From JABDBE01 sp963832245 (GTDB taxonomy: Bacteria > Acidobacteriota > Terriglobia > Terriglobales > Acidobacteriaceae), in contig CAWHTG010000004.1 in assembly GCA_963832245.1 (NCBI GenBank), positions 372,001 through 436,000 on the forward strand: DNA of 64,000 nt, read 5' to 3'. Of this stretch, positions 42,427 to 59,863 are shown in pieces. Position numbers and translations under genes: made by a program. Below the pieces are notes generated by a model that was given only the letters and a program-made list of their open reading frames with translations, had not been told where the DNA came from and searched no databases. Positions within the stretch are counted from its first letter, which is position 1. Every line of letters begins with the position of its first letter.

Positions 42427-43578
42427 ATGATCGCCGCCGCATGGATTGGAAGCATGTCCCTCCTTATATGGGTCTACTTGTTTACCGGCAGGGGCCGGTT
42501 CTGGCAAGTGCCGAATGCGGTGAACGAACCGAAAGTGCTGCTTATGTCTTCACCTCGCGTTGCGGTTGTTGTGCCGGCACGCAACGAGGCGGACGTCGTC
42601 GGGCAGGCAGTCCGGTCATTGCTTGAACAGGACTATTCCGGGCAGTTGAAGATCTTTGTGGTGGACGACCACAGCTCGGATGAGACGGCGAATGTGGCAC
42701 GCCGGGCCGCATCGGACAAGGCCGAACAACTCACCATAACTTTGGCCATGTCTCTGCCCGCGGGCTGGATCGGAAAAATGTGGGCCCTATCGCAAGGAGT
42801 ACAGCAGGCGACCCAGTTCGCTCCTGACTATTTTCTGTTCACAGATGCGGACATCGTCCACGCCTCCGATAGCATTACCTCTCTGGTTGCACGTGCACAG
42901 AGGGATAACCTCGACCTCGTGTCGATGATGGCCCGGCTGCGCTGCTCGTCGCTGGCTGAGCGTGCGCTCATCCCAGCATTCGTGTTCTTCTTTTTCATGC
43001 TCTATCCGCCGGAGTGGGTCAGCAGCCCCACGCACAGGACTGCGGCAGCTGCCGGCGGTTGCATCCTCGTTCGCGCCGAAGCACTGGCGCGGATCGGGGG
43101 AATCGCCGCCATCCGAAACGAATTGATCGACGATTGCGCCCTAGGGCGCGAAATAAAGCGCAATGGCAGAGTGTGGTTGGGATTAACGCAGCACACACAC
43201 AGTATTCGCGAATACGACGGCTTCGGCGGAGTTGGCCACATGATCTCGCGCACCGCGTTCTACCAGTTACGACATTCCGGTTGGCTGCTGATGGCAACAG
43301 TTCTCGGAATGGCGATCACGTTTCTAGGGCCGCCGGTTTTGGTCTGCTTCGGCGGATGGGCGGCTCTTTGGGGAGGCGCGGCCTGGCTGATGATGAGCAC
43401 TGCATTCTGGCCAACGCTGCGGTTCTACTCGCGTTCACCGCTGTGGGCACCTCTGTTGCCTGTCATCGCCATGTTCTATACGGGTGCAACGGTCCATTCG
43501 GCGGTTCGATACTGGCTCGGTCACGGTGGCGAGTGGAAAGGCCGCTTGCAGGATGCAAAGACCCACTTGGCTGGCTAG
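42427..43578 (+). CDS. HpnB-type family 2 glycosyltransferase
   Basis: A membrane GT2 enzyme resembling the hopanoid-associated HpnB. Features are an N-terminal span (AAAWIGSMSLLIWVYLF), VAVVVPARNEADVVGQAVRS, FVVDDHSSDETANVAR, the metal motif LFTDADIVHASDSI, GGCILVRAEALARIGG, DDCALGREIKRNG, and C-terminal hydrophobic spans. In hopanoid loci HpnB is thought to act on lipid tails; here no squalene-hopene cyclase is near, so the acceptor is probably the product of the acyl ligase/reductase neighbour. The sugar donor is unknown. Length is 383 residues. Confidence 0.85.
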   Translation: MIAAAWIGSMSLLIWVYLFTGRGRFWQVPNAVNEPKVLLMSSPRVAVVVPARNEADVVGQAVRSLLEQDYSGQLKIFVVDDHSSDETANVARRAASDKAEQLTITLAMSLPAGWIGKMWALSQGVQQATQFAPDYFLFTDADIVHASDSITSLVARAQRDNLDLVSMMARLRCSSLAERALIPAFVFFFFMLYPPEWVSSPTHRTAAAAGGCILVRAEALARIGGIAAIRNELIDDCALGREIKRNGRVWLGLTQHTHSIREYDGFGGVGHMISRTAFYQLRHSGWLLMATVLGMAITFLGPPVLVCFGGWAALWGGAAWLMMSTAFWPTLRFYSRSPLWAPLLPVIAMFYTGATVHSAVRYWLGHGGEWKGRLQDAKTHLAG

Positions 43579-43680
43579 TCGGCCATCCGAAGTTTAATCC
43601 CGAATTGGCGTAACATCGCCATCACACTCATCGACCCCAGAGCGATCCGCTTCTGCACTGCGCAGACGCATTATGCGCTT

Positions 43681-44469
43681 TTACTTCTTAAACACGAGCT
43701 TCTCCGTTACCCGCTGGCCCGATTCCAACGTGCCGGTGGTGGATAGCGTCATCTGCTGCCCATCCGGGGAAACTACCCACCTATCCGTTTGAGTGACTTG
43801 CTCGTCCCGCCGGTAAATCGCATCCACCGTGTGAGGATCGACAAGTTCAAGCGTCACGGTATCGTTGCGCGAGTTCTTTAGAGCGTATTGCTTTCCGTCA
43901 AAACGGGCTGTATAGCTGAAGTCACCCAGAAAACGGATCCCACCATTTCCGTCCGCCTCGATCTTGAGCACCAAACCTTGCCGCAAACGGGTCTTGCTGA
44001 GATCTTCCGTCCACTCTCCTACGAAGAGGTCACTGGCGACTTTCGCACCTCCGCTTCGCGTCCACACGGTGATCCGATCGGGGTTGCCGACCGTCGCAGT
44101 CGTGGCCGTTAGCTCCTTGCCGTCCTTCGAAAGTTGTTCGCGAACCGTCGCCACAACAGTTTCGTCCTTTTTTTCCTTGACCTCCGCCTGCCTCTTATCG
44201 ATCCTGTGCAGATCAATTTGATTGAACCCGACATTGCCGGGTGCGGGCGAATCGTGTCCGTTCCGACTGGCAGTGAAATCGAAATGCCTTTCGCCTGACA
44301 TGACCACATGCACTCCGTTATGCAGATGTGTAATGGAGAGCCGATTCGGAGGATCCAGGCTAGACTGCGCTGAGGCGAGCGTCCAGACGCCAAGGCGAGG
44401 GTCTGTGACTCCAGGTTGGGCCGCGGCAAGCAGTCCGAGTAACAGTAAGGTGGGAATTGATCCTCTCAA
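43681..44469 (-). CDS. Secreted hypothetical protein (lipocalin-like beta repeats)
   Basis: A signal peptide (IPTLLLLGLLAAAQPG) starts the 262-residue protein. Two related halves follow: LGVWTLASAQSSLDPPNRLS and FVGEWTEDLSKTRLRQGLVL, each a G-x-W-x-L/E block followed by beta strands. The GxW repeated at the start of each half is what lipocalin-like and DUF-type stress proteins show, so a lipid- or small-molecule-binding barrel is possible. It lies opposite in strand between the glycosyltransferase and the MMPL exporter. No family is firmly recognised. Confidence 0.65.
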   Translation of the reverse strand: MRGSIPTLLLLGLLAAAQPGVTDPRLGVWTLASAQSSLDPPNRLSITHLHNGVHVVMSGERHFDFTASRNGHDSPAPGNVGFNQIDLHRIDKRQAEVKEKKDETVVATVREQLSKDGKELTATTATVGNPDRITVWTRSGGAKVASDLFVGEWTEDLSKTRLRQGLVLKIEADGNGGIRFLGDFSYTARFDGKQYALKNSRNDTVTLELVDPHTVDAIYRRDEQVTQTDRWVVSPDGQQMTLSTTGTLESGQRVTEKLVFKK

Positions 44470-44535
44470 GCCGATGGGGAGAGTTTAGCAGATTCACATA
44501 GCTACCTATGTGATCCCTGCGCAAGCGTAGTTTCA

Positions 44536-46782
44536 GTGTCGACGATCTTGTATGAGATTATGAGTGCAATGCACGTGCGCCGTTTTTGGGTGTCAGGGAT
44601 CGTCCTCGCAGCGACCATTGCACTTCTTCCATTCTCTTTTCACGCGGAACGCCACCTGGAGACCGCAACCCGCGTCGAAGGGAGCCAAGCTGAAACTGTC
44701 CGGCAGGAGCTGGCCAATCGTTTTCGGTCGCCGTTCGTGGACCGCGTGGTCCTGGTGATCCAGGGACTCCCGCCTACGGGTTCGGAGGAAGGCGGGCAAG
44801 CGTTAGAAACCATCGTGAGGGGACTGAGAGACCAACCCGGCGTTTCGGGAGTGGTGTCCTATCTCGACTCGCGCGATCCGATCTTTCTGGGCCGGGGAGG
44901 GGGAACGTTTGTTCTCGTGGGCCTCATGTCGACCGACGGTCCCGTGGAGTCGCTTGTTCCGAAGCTTCACCAGCTGGCTAGCTCGCTTGAAAGTCAACTG
45001 CGAGGCCGTTATCCGGCGGTTAAGCTCGAACTCACAGGCGAGATTCCACTGAATTTCGACATTCGGAAAGCGAGCGCCGACGACGTGCAACGCGGCGAAA
45101 GTCTGGTGATCCCCGCGACCCTCGCACTTCTGCTGGTGGCTTTTGGAAGCCTGATCGCGGCCCTCATTCCATTGGCGGTTGGCCAGCTTGCCATCGCGAC
45201 CACTCTGGCGATTACGGGATTCCTGGCCCAGCGCTGGCACTTGTCCATTCTGGTTCAGAATTTGGCAACCATGCTTGGCCTGGGCTTGGGCATCGACTAC
45301 GCGCTCCTCATGGTCAGCCGCTTCCGGGAAGCGATTTCCGCCGGACACGACGGACCCGCGGCCTCGGTCATCGCGGCACGTCAGGCAGGTCGCACGCTCT
45401 TGATTTCAGCCTCAACGGTAGCCATCGGATTTCTAGCCCTCTTGACGGTTCCGATCAGCGAAATCCGTTCCATCGGTATCGCGGGATTCCTGGTGGCGGG
45501 AATGAGTGTGTTGCTTACAAATACCCTCGTTCCGGCAGTGCTGGCGTTACTCGGCCCGCGGATTAATCTTGGCCGATTGCCCTTTACTCCAAAGTTGGAT
45601 GCGCATCGGGCCGCGCGTACGGGAAAGCGCTGGCGGCGATGGGGAAAGGTGATTGTCGCGCATCCCTGGCTTGCCCTCCTTTTGGCAGGCACTCCTTTGC
45701 TTCTGCTCGCCTGGCAGATCAGACAACTGGATACCAGCGTCCCCCGGGGAGATTGGCTTCCGCCGGCGGCGGAATCAGTCCGTGCCCTCCACACCCTGAG
45801 ACAGATGGATCGTGAAGGCGTGGTTGAAGCGTTGCGCATCATTATTGAGCTTCCAACGGACTCCATCGCGCAAACTGACGCTGGGTGGAATGTGCTTGAT
45901 CGTGTCACCAAGCGCCTCGCGAGCGACCCTCGCTGTGGCCGCGTGATTTCTATCACTACGATTGCCGAGAGCAACCGGTCTTCCCTCCGTGACCTCTCGC
46001 GGGAGACGCGCCGAACGTTTCTGAGTAGTGACGGACGAGCGGCGCTGCTCGAGGTGTTACCCGCGAGTTCGGTTTCCCTGCGCGACCAGGTCAACTGGGT
46101 GCGGGAGCTTCGCAAGACCGGCGCGCTAGCTCTCACCAGAGTTCCTGGGGCAACGCTTCTCGTTGGGGGCATTCCGGCACTCAACGCCGATTATGAAACG
46201 ATTATTAGAGACCGCTTTCCGTCGGTGATGGGGCTTATCGTGGGTGGGACGCTGCTTGCGCTACTCTGTGGATTCCGATCCGTCTTCGTCGCCCTGAAGG
46301 CCATCGCACTCAACCTGTTCTCGGTCGCGGCGTGCTTCGGAGCATTGGTTCTCGTTTTCCAAAATGGTCACGGAAGCAGCTTCCTGGGAGTTCCTGAGGG
46401 AACCGGCAGCGTGTTTCCTCTTGTTCCGATCGTTGCCTTTGCCATCGTTTTCGGATTAAGTATGGATTACGAGGTATTTCTGGTTGCACGCGTTCTCGAA
46501 GCCAGAAGGAGCGGGCTCAGTGAAATGGATGCGATCCCGGAGGGTCTGGCTAGAACCGCAGGCCTGATTACGAGCGCCGCCGCGATCATGATCGTGGTAT
46601 TTGCGGCATTCACTTTCGGAAGTTTCCTGGTGGTCAAGATGATCGGATTTACGTTGGCGGTCGCCGTGTTGATTGACGCCACGCTCGTTCGTATTGTGAT
46701 CGGCCCCGCGCTCCTTCGTCTTGCAGGTGATTGGAACTGGTGGCCCGGGGGGCTTCGCAACAGCGCGAGTGCGCGACGGTGA
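44536..46782 (+). CDS. MMPL-family RND transporter
   Basis: Two MMPL halves are visible, each a TM helix, a large periplasmic loop and five spans. The proton-relay-type motifs are LGLGIDYALLMVSRFREA (about residue 250) and FGLSMDYEVFLVARVLEAR (about residue 640), both with the conserved Asp-Tyr pair. The 748-residue length fits MmpL3/HpnN-like lipid exporters that carry lipids from inner to outer envelope. The start is GTG at 44536 with ATG alternatives at 44560 and 44569. Its place at the end of the locus makes it the likely exporter of the locus product. Confidence 0.88.
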   Translation: MSTILYEIMSAMHVRRFWVSGIVLAATIALLPFSFHAERHLETATRVEGSQAETVRQELANRFRSPFVDRVVLVIQGLPPTGSEEGGQALETIVRGLRDQPGVSGVVSYLDSRDPIFLGRGGGTFVLVGLMSTDGPVESLVPKLHQLASSLESQLRGRYPAVKLELTGEIPLNFDIRKASADDVQRGESLVIPATLALLLVAFGSLIAALIPLAVGQLAIATTLAITGFLAQRWHLSILVQNLATMLGLGLGIDYALLMVSRFREAISAGHDGPAASVIAARQAGRTLLISASTVAIGFLALLTVPISEIRSIGIAGFLVAGMSVLLTNTLVPAVLALLGPRINLGRLPFTPKLDAHRAARTGKRWRRWGKVIVAHPWLALLLAGTPLLLLAWQIRQLDTSVPRGDWLPPAAESVRALHTLRQMDREGVVEALRIIIELPTDSIAQTDAGWNVLDRVTKRLASDPRCGRVISITTIAESNRSSLRDLSRETRRTFLSSDGRAALLEVLPASSVSLRDQVNWVRELRKTGALALTRVPGATLLVGGIPALNADYETIIRDRFPSVMGLIVGGTLLALLCGFRSVFVALKAIALNLFSVAACFGALVLVFQNGHGSSFLGVPEGTGSVFPLVPIVAFAIVFGLSMDYEVFLVARVLEARRSGLSEMDAIPEGLARTAGLITSAAAIMIVVFAAFTFGSFLVVKMIGFTLAVAVLIDATLVRIVIGPALLRLAGDWNWWPGGLRNSASARR

Positions 46783-46801
46783 CGGCAAGTCGCGAAACAC
46801 G

Positions 46802-47842
46802 TCAGCCTGTTTTTTTTGCACGGATCGCAGCATCCAGCGCGTCCAAAAACTGATGCGGTGTAGCGTAAATGTGATCGACCGACGCGAGCTTTTTCTGTAC
46901 CTTCTGTGAGGGACGATCTGACATGTCTTTGTCCCTGCGCGGCACCCACACTGTCTGCATGCCTGCTTTCTTAGCACCCTGCAGGTTGCCGATCGTATCT
47001 TCCGCCATGATTGTCTCGAACGGCATAATCGGGTCCGCCGGGTCGCGCATGTTGTTAATGGCCGCAAGCGCTTTCTCAAAAACCTCCGGGTGCTTGCCTT
47101 TTTTATAGGGATAAATCTCTTCTAGCCCAAAAATATTATGATCGGAAATCACCCCTCTAAGGCCAAGCTTTTCCAGCTTTTCCATCGCCTCTCCCTCTCC
47201 CTGCTTGAAGGAATGCGTGAGGACTGCGACCTCAACCCCAGTGTCCGTGAGCCGCTGTATCTTGCTTACCAATACGGCGTCGGGGCGGATGAACCCGGTG
47301 CCCATATGCCTATGCCAGAGCCGCGTAATCCCCTTGTCCCCTTCCACGATTTTTTCCTGCAGTTCCTCGCGTGTGAGTTTTGTTTTTCTTCCGCTCTTGT
47401 GGTCGTGAAGGAGCCTCAGATTATAAGCCATGGCGATCATGTCTTTGTAAGGCGGGTCAAGGGCCTGATCAGGCCGAATGTCCTCTTCCTCCTCACTCGA
47501 ACGGGCTGTCTTCCGGCTGCGATAATAAACTTCCAGCATGCTGATCACGGAGGCGCCGGGGAGGCCCTTGCTTTCTAGGTCTTCTGCCAGTTTGCTAATA
47601 TACCGGCATAACGCGTCATCTGGATTCTTGTTCGCTTCTTCCTTAGCCTCTTCAATCAATTTTTGCGCTATTGTCTTCCGGAATATGGGAAGGCCGTATT
47701 CCTTTTCTATCTCCCGCCAAGCCCGCAGGACGGCGTTTCGGTATGTCTTGTCGTAAGGGTAGAGAAAGCAGTCAAGGTCCAAAATAACGAGCCTTACTTT
47801 CTCGCGAAAAGGCTTAGGGGCGGGGTAGGCTTTAGTAGTCAT
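46802..47842 (-). CDS. HAD-superfamily hydrolase, SDT1/PhoG-like
   Basis: The HAD motif I is LDLDCFLYPYD, with the nucleophile Asp and the general acid Asp. Motif II is VLTHSFKQGEG (Thr), motif III includes the Lys in YPYKKGKHPEVF, and motif IV is ETIMAEDTIGNLQGAK. The FLYPYDKTYRNA layout resembles pyrimidine 5'-nucleotidase relatives. A helical cap insert (about residues 40-150) is unusually large and charged (EEAKEEANKNPDDALCRY, RSSEEEEDIRPDQALD). The gene is AT-richer than neighbours. It converges on the MMPL gene with 19 bases between. Confidence 0.8.
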   Translation of the reverse strand: MTTKAYPAPKPFREKVRLVILDLDCFLYPYDKTYRNAVLRAWREIEKEYGLPIFRKTIAQKLIEEAKEEANKNPDDALCRYISKLAEDLESKGLPGASVISMLEVYYRSRKTARSSEEEEDIRPDQALDPPYKDMIAMAYNLRLLHDHKSGRKTKLTREELQEKIVEGDKGITRLWHRHMGTGFIRPDAVLVSKIQRLTDTGVEVAVLTHSFKQGEGEAMEKLEKLGLRGVISDHNIFGLEEIYPYKKGKHPEVFEKALAAINNMRDPADPIMPFETIMAEDTIGNLQGAKKAGMQTVWVPRRDKDMSDRPSQKVQKKLASVDHIYATPHQFLDALDAAIRAKKTG

Positions 47843-48072
47843 GGACTCAGGCGCACGGGCCTGAGATTGCGCACAGCATGGTGATCTTCAGTCCCACAAT
47901 CATTCTAAAGCGGCGGAGCTTATCTCTTCGATGGGCCGGTAAGTACCTACCTCATTTCTCGCGTCCGTTTGGTAGAGAAGAAAAACAGCAGCAACCGTAG
48001 ACGCCGTGCAGCGTCCGCAGGGACGTCTTAGGCATCGCCGGAAACCCGATGGATCGACTGGCCGCCCACACA

Positions 48073-49038
48073 TTACTTGCTTGCGATTTGCGGGGCTGGC
48101 ATGGCTTTGAGCTCTTTGCCCAGGAAGGCGCGGGGGAAAAGCATGGCGTTGAATTCGGCTCCGATCAGGATTACGAGCGAGATGATGTACATCCACACCA
48201 GCAGGGCGATAGCTGCACCCAGCGAGCCGTAGATGATGCTGTAATCCGCGTAGTTCTGCAAATACCAGCCAAACAATGCAGTCGAGAGGAACCACAATAC
48301 CGTTGCCAGCGTGGCGCCTGGCAGAACGCTGTGCCATGGCTGGGTGCGAGGGACGGCGTTGTGGTAGATCAGGGCGATGACCGCGATACTGGTGAGGGTA
48401 GCGATGAGCCAGCGGATGCCGGTCCACATCAGCAGAACGTAAAGACCGAATTCGTGATTAAGGTGGAACAGGATGTTGCGCTCGATGCGGCTGCCCGACG
48501 CTACGAGGATGGTCGCGAAGGTCAGCGGGGCTCCGGCGAGAAGGACCAGGGAGAAGGCAATCAGTCGCTCTTTCACCAGACCCCAGATTTTCGGAAGTTC
48601 GTAGGAGCGGCGGAACCCTTCCATCCATGAAATCATGACGCCTGATGCCGTCCACAAAGTGATCAGCGATGCGCTGATCAGGAGGCCGACCGAGCGCGGC
48701 GAATTGCCTTGCAGGTAGGAGAGAGCGGTGGGACTTCCGGCGGGAAGGATTCTGTCCAGCGCGTAGGTAATTTCGCGCAGATAAGAGGCGGTCTTGCGGT
48801 GGTTGGCAAGGACCGATCCAACTACCAGGAGCAAAGGGAAAAAAGTAATAATCGAGGAGTAGGCAGACGCTTTCGCGATGGCGAAGACGTCATGCTGAAA
48901 CGCGCGCCAGAATGCCAGCCGCAACAGATTGAAAAAGCGCAGAATCACCTGCCCCAGAGTATTGCGGCTGGGCATGGTGTGCAACTGGGAAGTGAGGTTC
49001 CCTTTCTGGTCGGGTAGTGGTTGGGGGTTTGCGGCCAT
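48073..49038 (-). CDS. YihY/BrkB-family inner-membrane protein
   Basis: Six spans in 321 residues, with the family pattern AFQHDVFAIAKASAYSSIIT near the N-terminus, LLISASLITLWTASGVMISW, RLIAFSLVLLAGAPL and the end VWMYIISLVILIGAEFNAML. This family was once misnamed RNase BN; its function is a putative transporter or scaffold. The start may be the ATG at 49038 or one at 48975. It follows rpoC on the same strand after the rpoC terminator. Confidence 0.87.
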   Translation of the reverse strand: MAANPQPLPDQKGNLTSQLHTMPSRNTLGQVILRFFNLLRLAFWRAFQHDVFAIAKASAYSSIITFFPLLLVVGSVLANHRKTASYLREITYALDRILPAGSPTALSYLQGNSPRSVGLLISASLITLWTASGVMISWMEGFRRSYELPKIWGLVKERLIAFSLVLLAGAPLTFATILVASGSRIERNILFHLNHEFGLYVLLMWTGIRWLIATLTSIAVIALIYHNAVPRTQPWHSVLPGATLATVLWFLSTALFGWYLQNYADYSIIYGSLGAAIALLVWMYIISLVILIGAEFNAMLFPRAFLGKELKAMPAPQIASK

Positions 49039-49051
49039 GGGTTAGAAAGAT

Positions 49052-49089
49052 AAAAAAGAAGGGGTGGCTCGATGAGACACCGCCCCTTC
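49052..49089 (-). terminator. Terminator of the rpoBC operon
   Basis: Read on the minus strand, GAAGGGG pairs with CCCCTTC, extended by two more pairs and a wobble after one mismatch, around a short loop, and is followed by TTTTTT. It lies 12 bases after the rpoC stop. It is the only strong intrinsic terminator in the ribosomal/RNA polymerase block. Confidence 0.83.
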
Positions 49090-49100
49090 GGTTCCTGCCG

Positions 49101-53288
<4,188 letters not shown>

Positions 53289-53487
53289 GGTAATCCTCGG
53301 CTTCCTGCGGAAGTACGCCCCCCGCGGGCGGCTCCTGAAATCGGTCGCTAGTCGTTGTTCGTTCGTCGCTAGCGAAATCTTTTGATCCACAGCTTCAAGA
53401 GCTAGGACTGTGGATCTTATTTCAAAATGTCATTTCGGTTGGACGCTGGCCGCCAACGACGGACGGCCAACGACCAACGACTATTTC
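53289..53487. repeat. rpoB-rpoC spacer with CAACGAC word repeats
   Basis: The 199 bases between rpoB and rpoC hold tandem words CCAACGAC (53453, 53467, 53474 region) and GTCGCTAGTCGTTGTTCGTT (53342-53361). The same CAACGAC words recur upstream of the tuf stop at 62940-62972. There is no hairpin with a T-run. This looks like slippage-grown filler. Confidence 0.6.
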
Positions 53488-57951
<4,464 letters not shown>

Positions 57952-58393
57952 TCGGATACTCCCAAACTTTCATGCGCAGCGATTGGGCTGCGACAAAAAA
58001 CGCGATGTGAGGGCGCGTCAGCCGCGCCGGGGTGCTCTTTTAAGAACTAATAAAATGGCAAAGACAGGTATGCACCTGCAGGGACATGACTCCCCGCAGG
58101 CGCCGATTGCAGCGCTTAGCCTCTGTTGAAATGTGTCGTTTCCGCGCCAGTATCTAAAGGCCTGTTCCTGTTCCGCCCTGCCCGCAGAACAGTCTGCCAA
58201 CTCGTGTCAGCGACCACGCCCCCGCTTCCTGGACTCGTTACAACGGATGGTCGCCGTCACTCTATGAAGCAGGAAGCGGTGTTATTGATATAGATGATAC
58301 CACCCTTCCAAAAGCTTCACCAGAGACAATCATGGAGGCCGGACGTTTTTGCCCGGCGGGACGGGCGAGACGCCCGTCCTCCATCATCCAAAC
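57952..58393. repeat. rplL-rpoB spacer with cruciform element
   Basis: No gene is seen in 442 bases. ATGGAGG (58332-58338) and CCTCCAT (58378-58384) enclose a hairpin GGACGGGCG/CGCCCGTCC with loop AGA (58359-58379), so a cruciform or strong RNA structure can form 10 bases after the rplL stop. A second stem is GCGCAGC around 57977. This is where an RNase III or attenuation site lies in E. coli; it could have that role here. Confidence 0.6.
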
Positions 58394-58777
58394 TTATTTC
58401 ACCTCGACTGTGGCTCCTGCGTCGGTGAACTTCTTTCGGATTGTTTCCGCCTCTTCCTTGGAAACGCCCCCTTTAATCTCTTTCGGGGCGCCGTCGACAA
58501 GATCCTTGGCTTCCTTCAAGCCCAGGCTGGTGACTTCGCGGACGGCCTTGATTACATTGATCTTATTGGCGCCCACTTCTTTCAGGACGACGCTGAATTC
58601 GGTCTTCTCCTCGGCCGGAGCCGCGCCTGCCGCCGCCCCACCGCCGCCCGCCATAACCACCGGGGCCGCGGCCGCCGCCGAGACGCCAAGCTTCTCTTCC
58701 AGCCGCTTTACGAGCTGCGCCGCGTCCAGCAGCGACAGCCCGACGATTTGATCTTCCAACTGTTGCAAATCCGCCAT
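58394..58777 (-). CDS. rplL: 50S ribosomal protein L7/L12
   Basis: Stalk protein that recruits translational GTPases. The N-terminal dimer domain is LEDQIVGLSLLDAAQLVKRL, then an Ala/Gly-rich hinge (SAAAAAPVVMAGGGGAAAGA) and the C-terminal KTEFSVVLKEVGANKINVIK, TSLGLKEAKDLVDGAPKEIK fold ending ATVEVK. The frame opens at 58810, but GGAG lies seven bases before the ATG at 58777, giving MADLQQLEDQ and 127 residues, the usual length. The stalk partner L10 lies upstream with a small gene between. Confidence 0.96.
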   Translation of the reverse strand: MADLQQLEDQIVGLSLLDAAQLVKRLEEKLGVSAAAAAPVVMAGGGGAAAGAAPAEEKTEFSVVLKEVGANKINVIKAVREVTSLGLKEAKDLVDGAPKEIKGGVSKEEAETIRKKFTDAGATVEVK

Positions 58778-58798
58778 GTCATTTCTCCATTTTATGGT

Positions 58799-59004
58799 GA
58801 GACATAGCAAGCTATGTCTCTACAGTATCGATTGCTGATTTCGTTATCCGCGGTCAAAGTTTCCAGTGCGACCAGGCTTCTGAACCACCACGCCAGACAC
58901 GCAGCAGAACCGAAACCGCGCAACCCTCGACCGCTGATAGCTAAACCCTTTCGGACAGCTCTCGCCGCCCCGAAACCTGTGTGGCGCGGGCGCCCTCGCC
59001 CGCG
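58799..59004. repeat. Palindromic repeats upstream of rplL (two families)
   Basis: GAGACATAGC and GCTATGTCTC (58799-58820) form a perfect 10-bp stem with an AA loop, followed by TAC: third copy of the GTAGAGAC-type family. CGCGGGCG/CGCCCGCG with loop CCCT (58985-59004) belongs to the CG-CCCT-CG hairpin family. Together they fill most of the space between the small gene and rplL. Confidence 0.7.
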
Positions 59005-59011
59005 ACTCTCG

Positions 59012-59248
59012 CTAAGTCTTTACGAACGTCTTATCCTCAAGCGCCTTGCGGATGTATCGCATTAGAGTAATTGCCTTGTGTTCCGCCAGCAGCGTCGCCG
59101 TTCCCAGATCTTCAAGGCTCACCGGAAATTTGTATTTCGTCCCACTAACCTCGACTTCATAGAATGCGTTGCCCGCCTGGTAGAAGGAGAATCGTGCCAC
59201 GTTGTTCTTCACGATATCCTTGATCTTCATCATGGCGTAACCGGCCAC
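59012..59248 (-). CDS. Small conserved-looking protein between rplJ and rplL
   Basis: GGGAG lies six bases before the GTG at 59248 and 11 bases separate this gene from the rplJ stop, so it is probably translated with rplJ. The 78-residue product reads KIKDIVKNNVARFSFYQAGN, then FYEVEVSGTKYKFPVSLEDL and a helix TLLAEHKAITLMRYIRKALE. The pattern is two beta strands with a helix at each end. I do not recognise a characterised family, though similar short sequences seem to occur outside ribosomal operons. Placing it inside the L10-L12 unit is unusual. Confidence 0.75.
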   Translation of the reverse strand: MAGYAMMKIKDIVKNNVARFSFYQAGNAFYEVEVSGTKYKFPVSLEDLGTATLLAEHKAITLMRYIRKALEDKTFVKT

Positions 59249-59259
59249 AGCCCGCTCCC

Positions 59260-59793
59260 TTAGGCTTCCTTAAACTTGCCCTTCTCTACGCCCTGATTGA
59301 TCACCACCGCGATGTCGCGTCCAACGGCATTCATCACCGTCACCAACCGCTGTGCCGGTGCGTTCATCAGGAAGAGAAGTTTGGAGTAGATCTCTTCTTT
59401 CGATGGCATGGTGGCCAGCGCCTGGATCTGATTGATCGAGATTACACGGCCTTCGACCACTCCCGACTTGAAAGCAAACTCCGGATTGTCCTTGGCGTAT
59501 TTCGAAAGAGCCTTGGCCAACGCCACCGGATCGCCCGACGTGTATGCGATGGAGGTTACGCCGGTGAGGCCTTTCAACGCCTCCTCGACCTTTGTGCCCT
59601 TGGCCGCGCGCTCCGCCAAAGTGTTCTTCACCACCGTGTACTTCGCGCCAGAAGCTCGCAGCGTCTTGCGTAGCTCATAGTCCTGGGCCACAGTGAGCTT
59701 GCTGTACGTGGTGACGATCAAGCTGGAGACGTTTTGCAACTCTTTGCCCAGCTTCTCAACCTGCTCGGTCTTCTTTGCTCTGGTAACAGCCAT
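59260..59793 (-). CDS. rplJ: 50S ribosomal protein L10
   Basis: L10 anchors the L12 stalk to 23S rRNA. Motifs are VSSLIVTTYSKLTVAQDYEL, GAKYTVVKNTLAERAAKG, SGDPVALAKALSKY and GRVISINQIQALATMPSKEE, with the C-terminal stalk helix LVTVMNAVGRDIAVVIN. Length 177 is normal. Its 70-base leader is mostly occupied by a double hairpin repeat, leaving little room for the L10 autoregulatory fold known in other bacteria. Confidence 0.96.
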   Translation of the reverse strand: MAVTRAKKTEQVEKLGKELQNVSSLIVTTYSKLTVAQDYELRKTLRASGAKYTVVKNTLAERAAKGTKVEEALKGLTGVTSIAYTSGDPVALAKALSKYAKDNPEFAFKSGVVEGRVISINQIQALATMPSKEEIYSKLLFLMNAPAQRLVTVMNAVGRDIAVVINQGVEKGKFKEA

Positions 59794-59821
59794 GTTGTTG
59801 ATCCCTCATCAATCACGTGGG

Positions 59822-59861
59822 GACAGCCGCCCTCGGCTGTCTGGCCGACCGGAAGGTCGGC
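59822..59861. repeat. Double hairpin, CG-CCCT-CG family, rplA-rplJ spacer
   Basis: GACAGCCG/CGGCTGTC with loop CCCT (59822-59841) is followed by GCCGACC/GGTCGGC with loop GGAA (59844-59861). The element abuts the rplA stop through the conserved word CAGTTA, whose complement TAACTG includes the stop codon. The same arrangement occurs after rplK. Confidence 0.8.
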
Positions 59862-59863
59862 AG

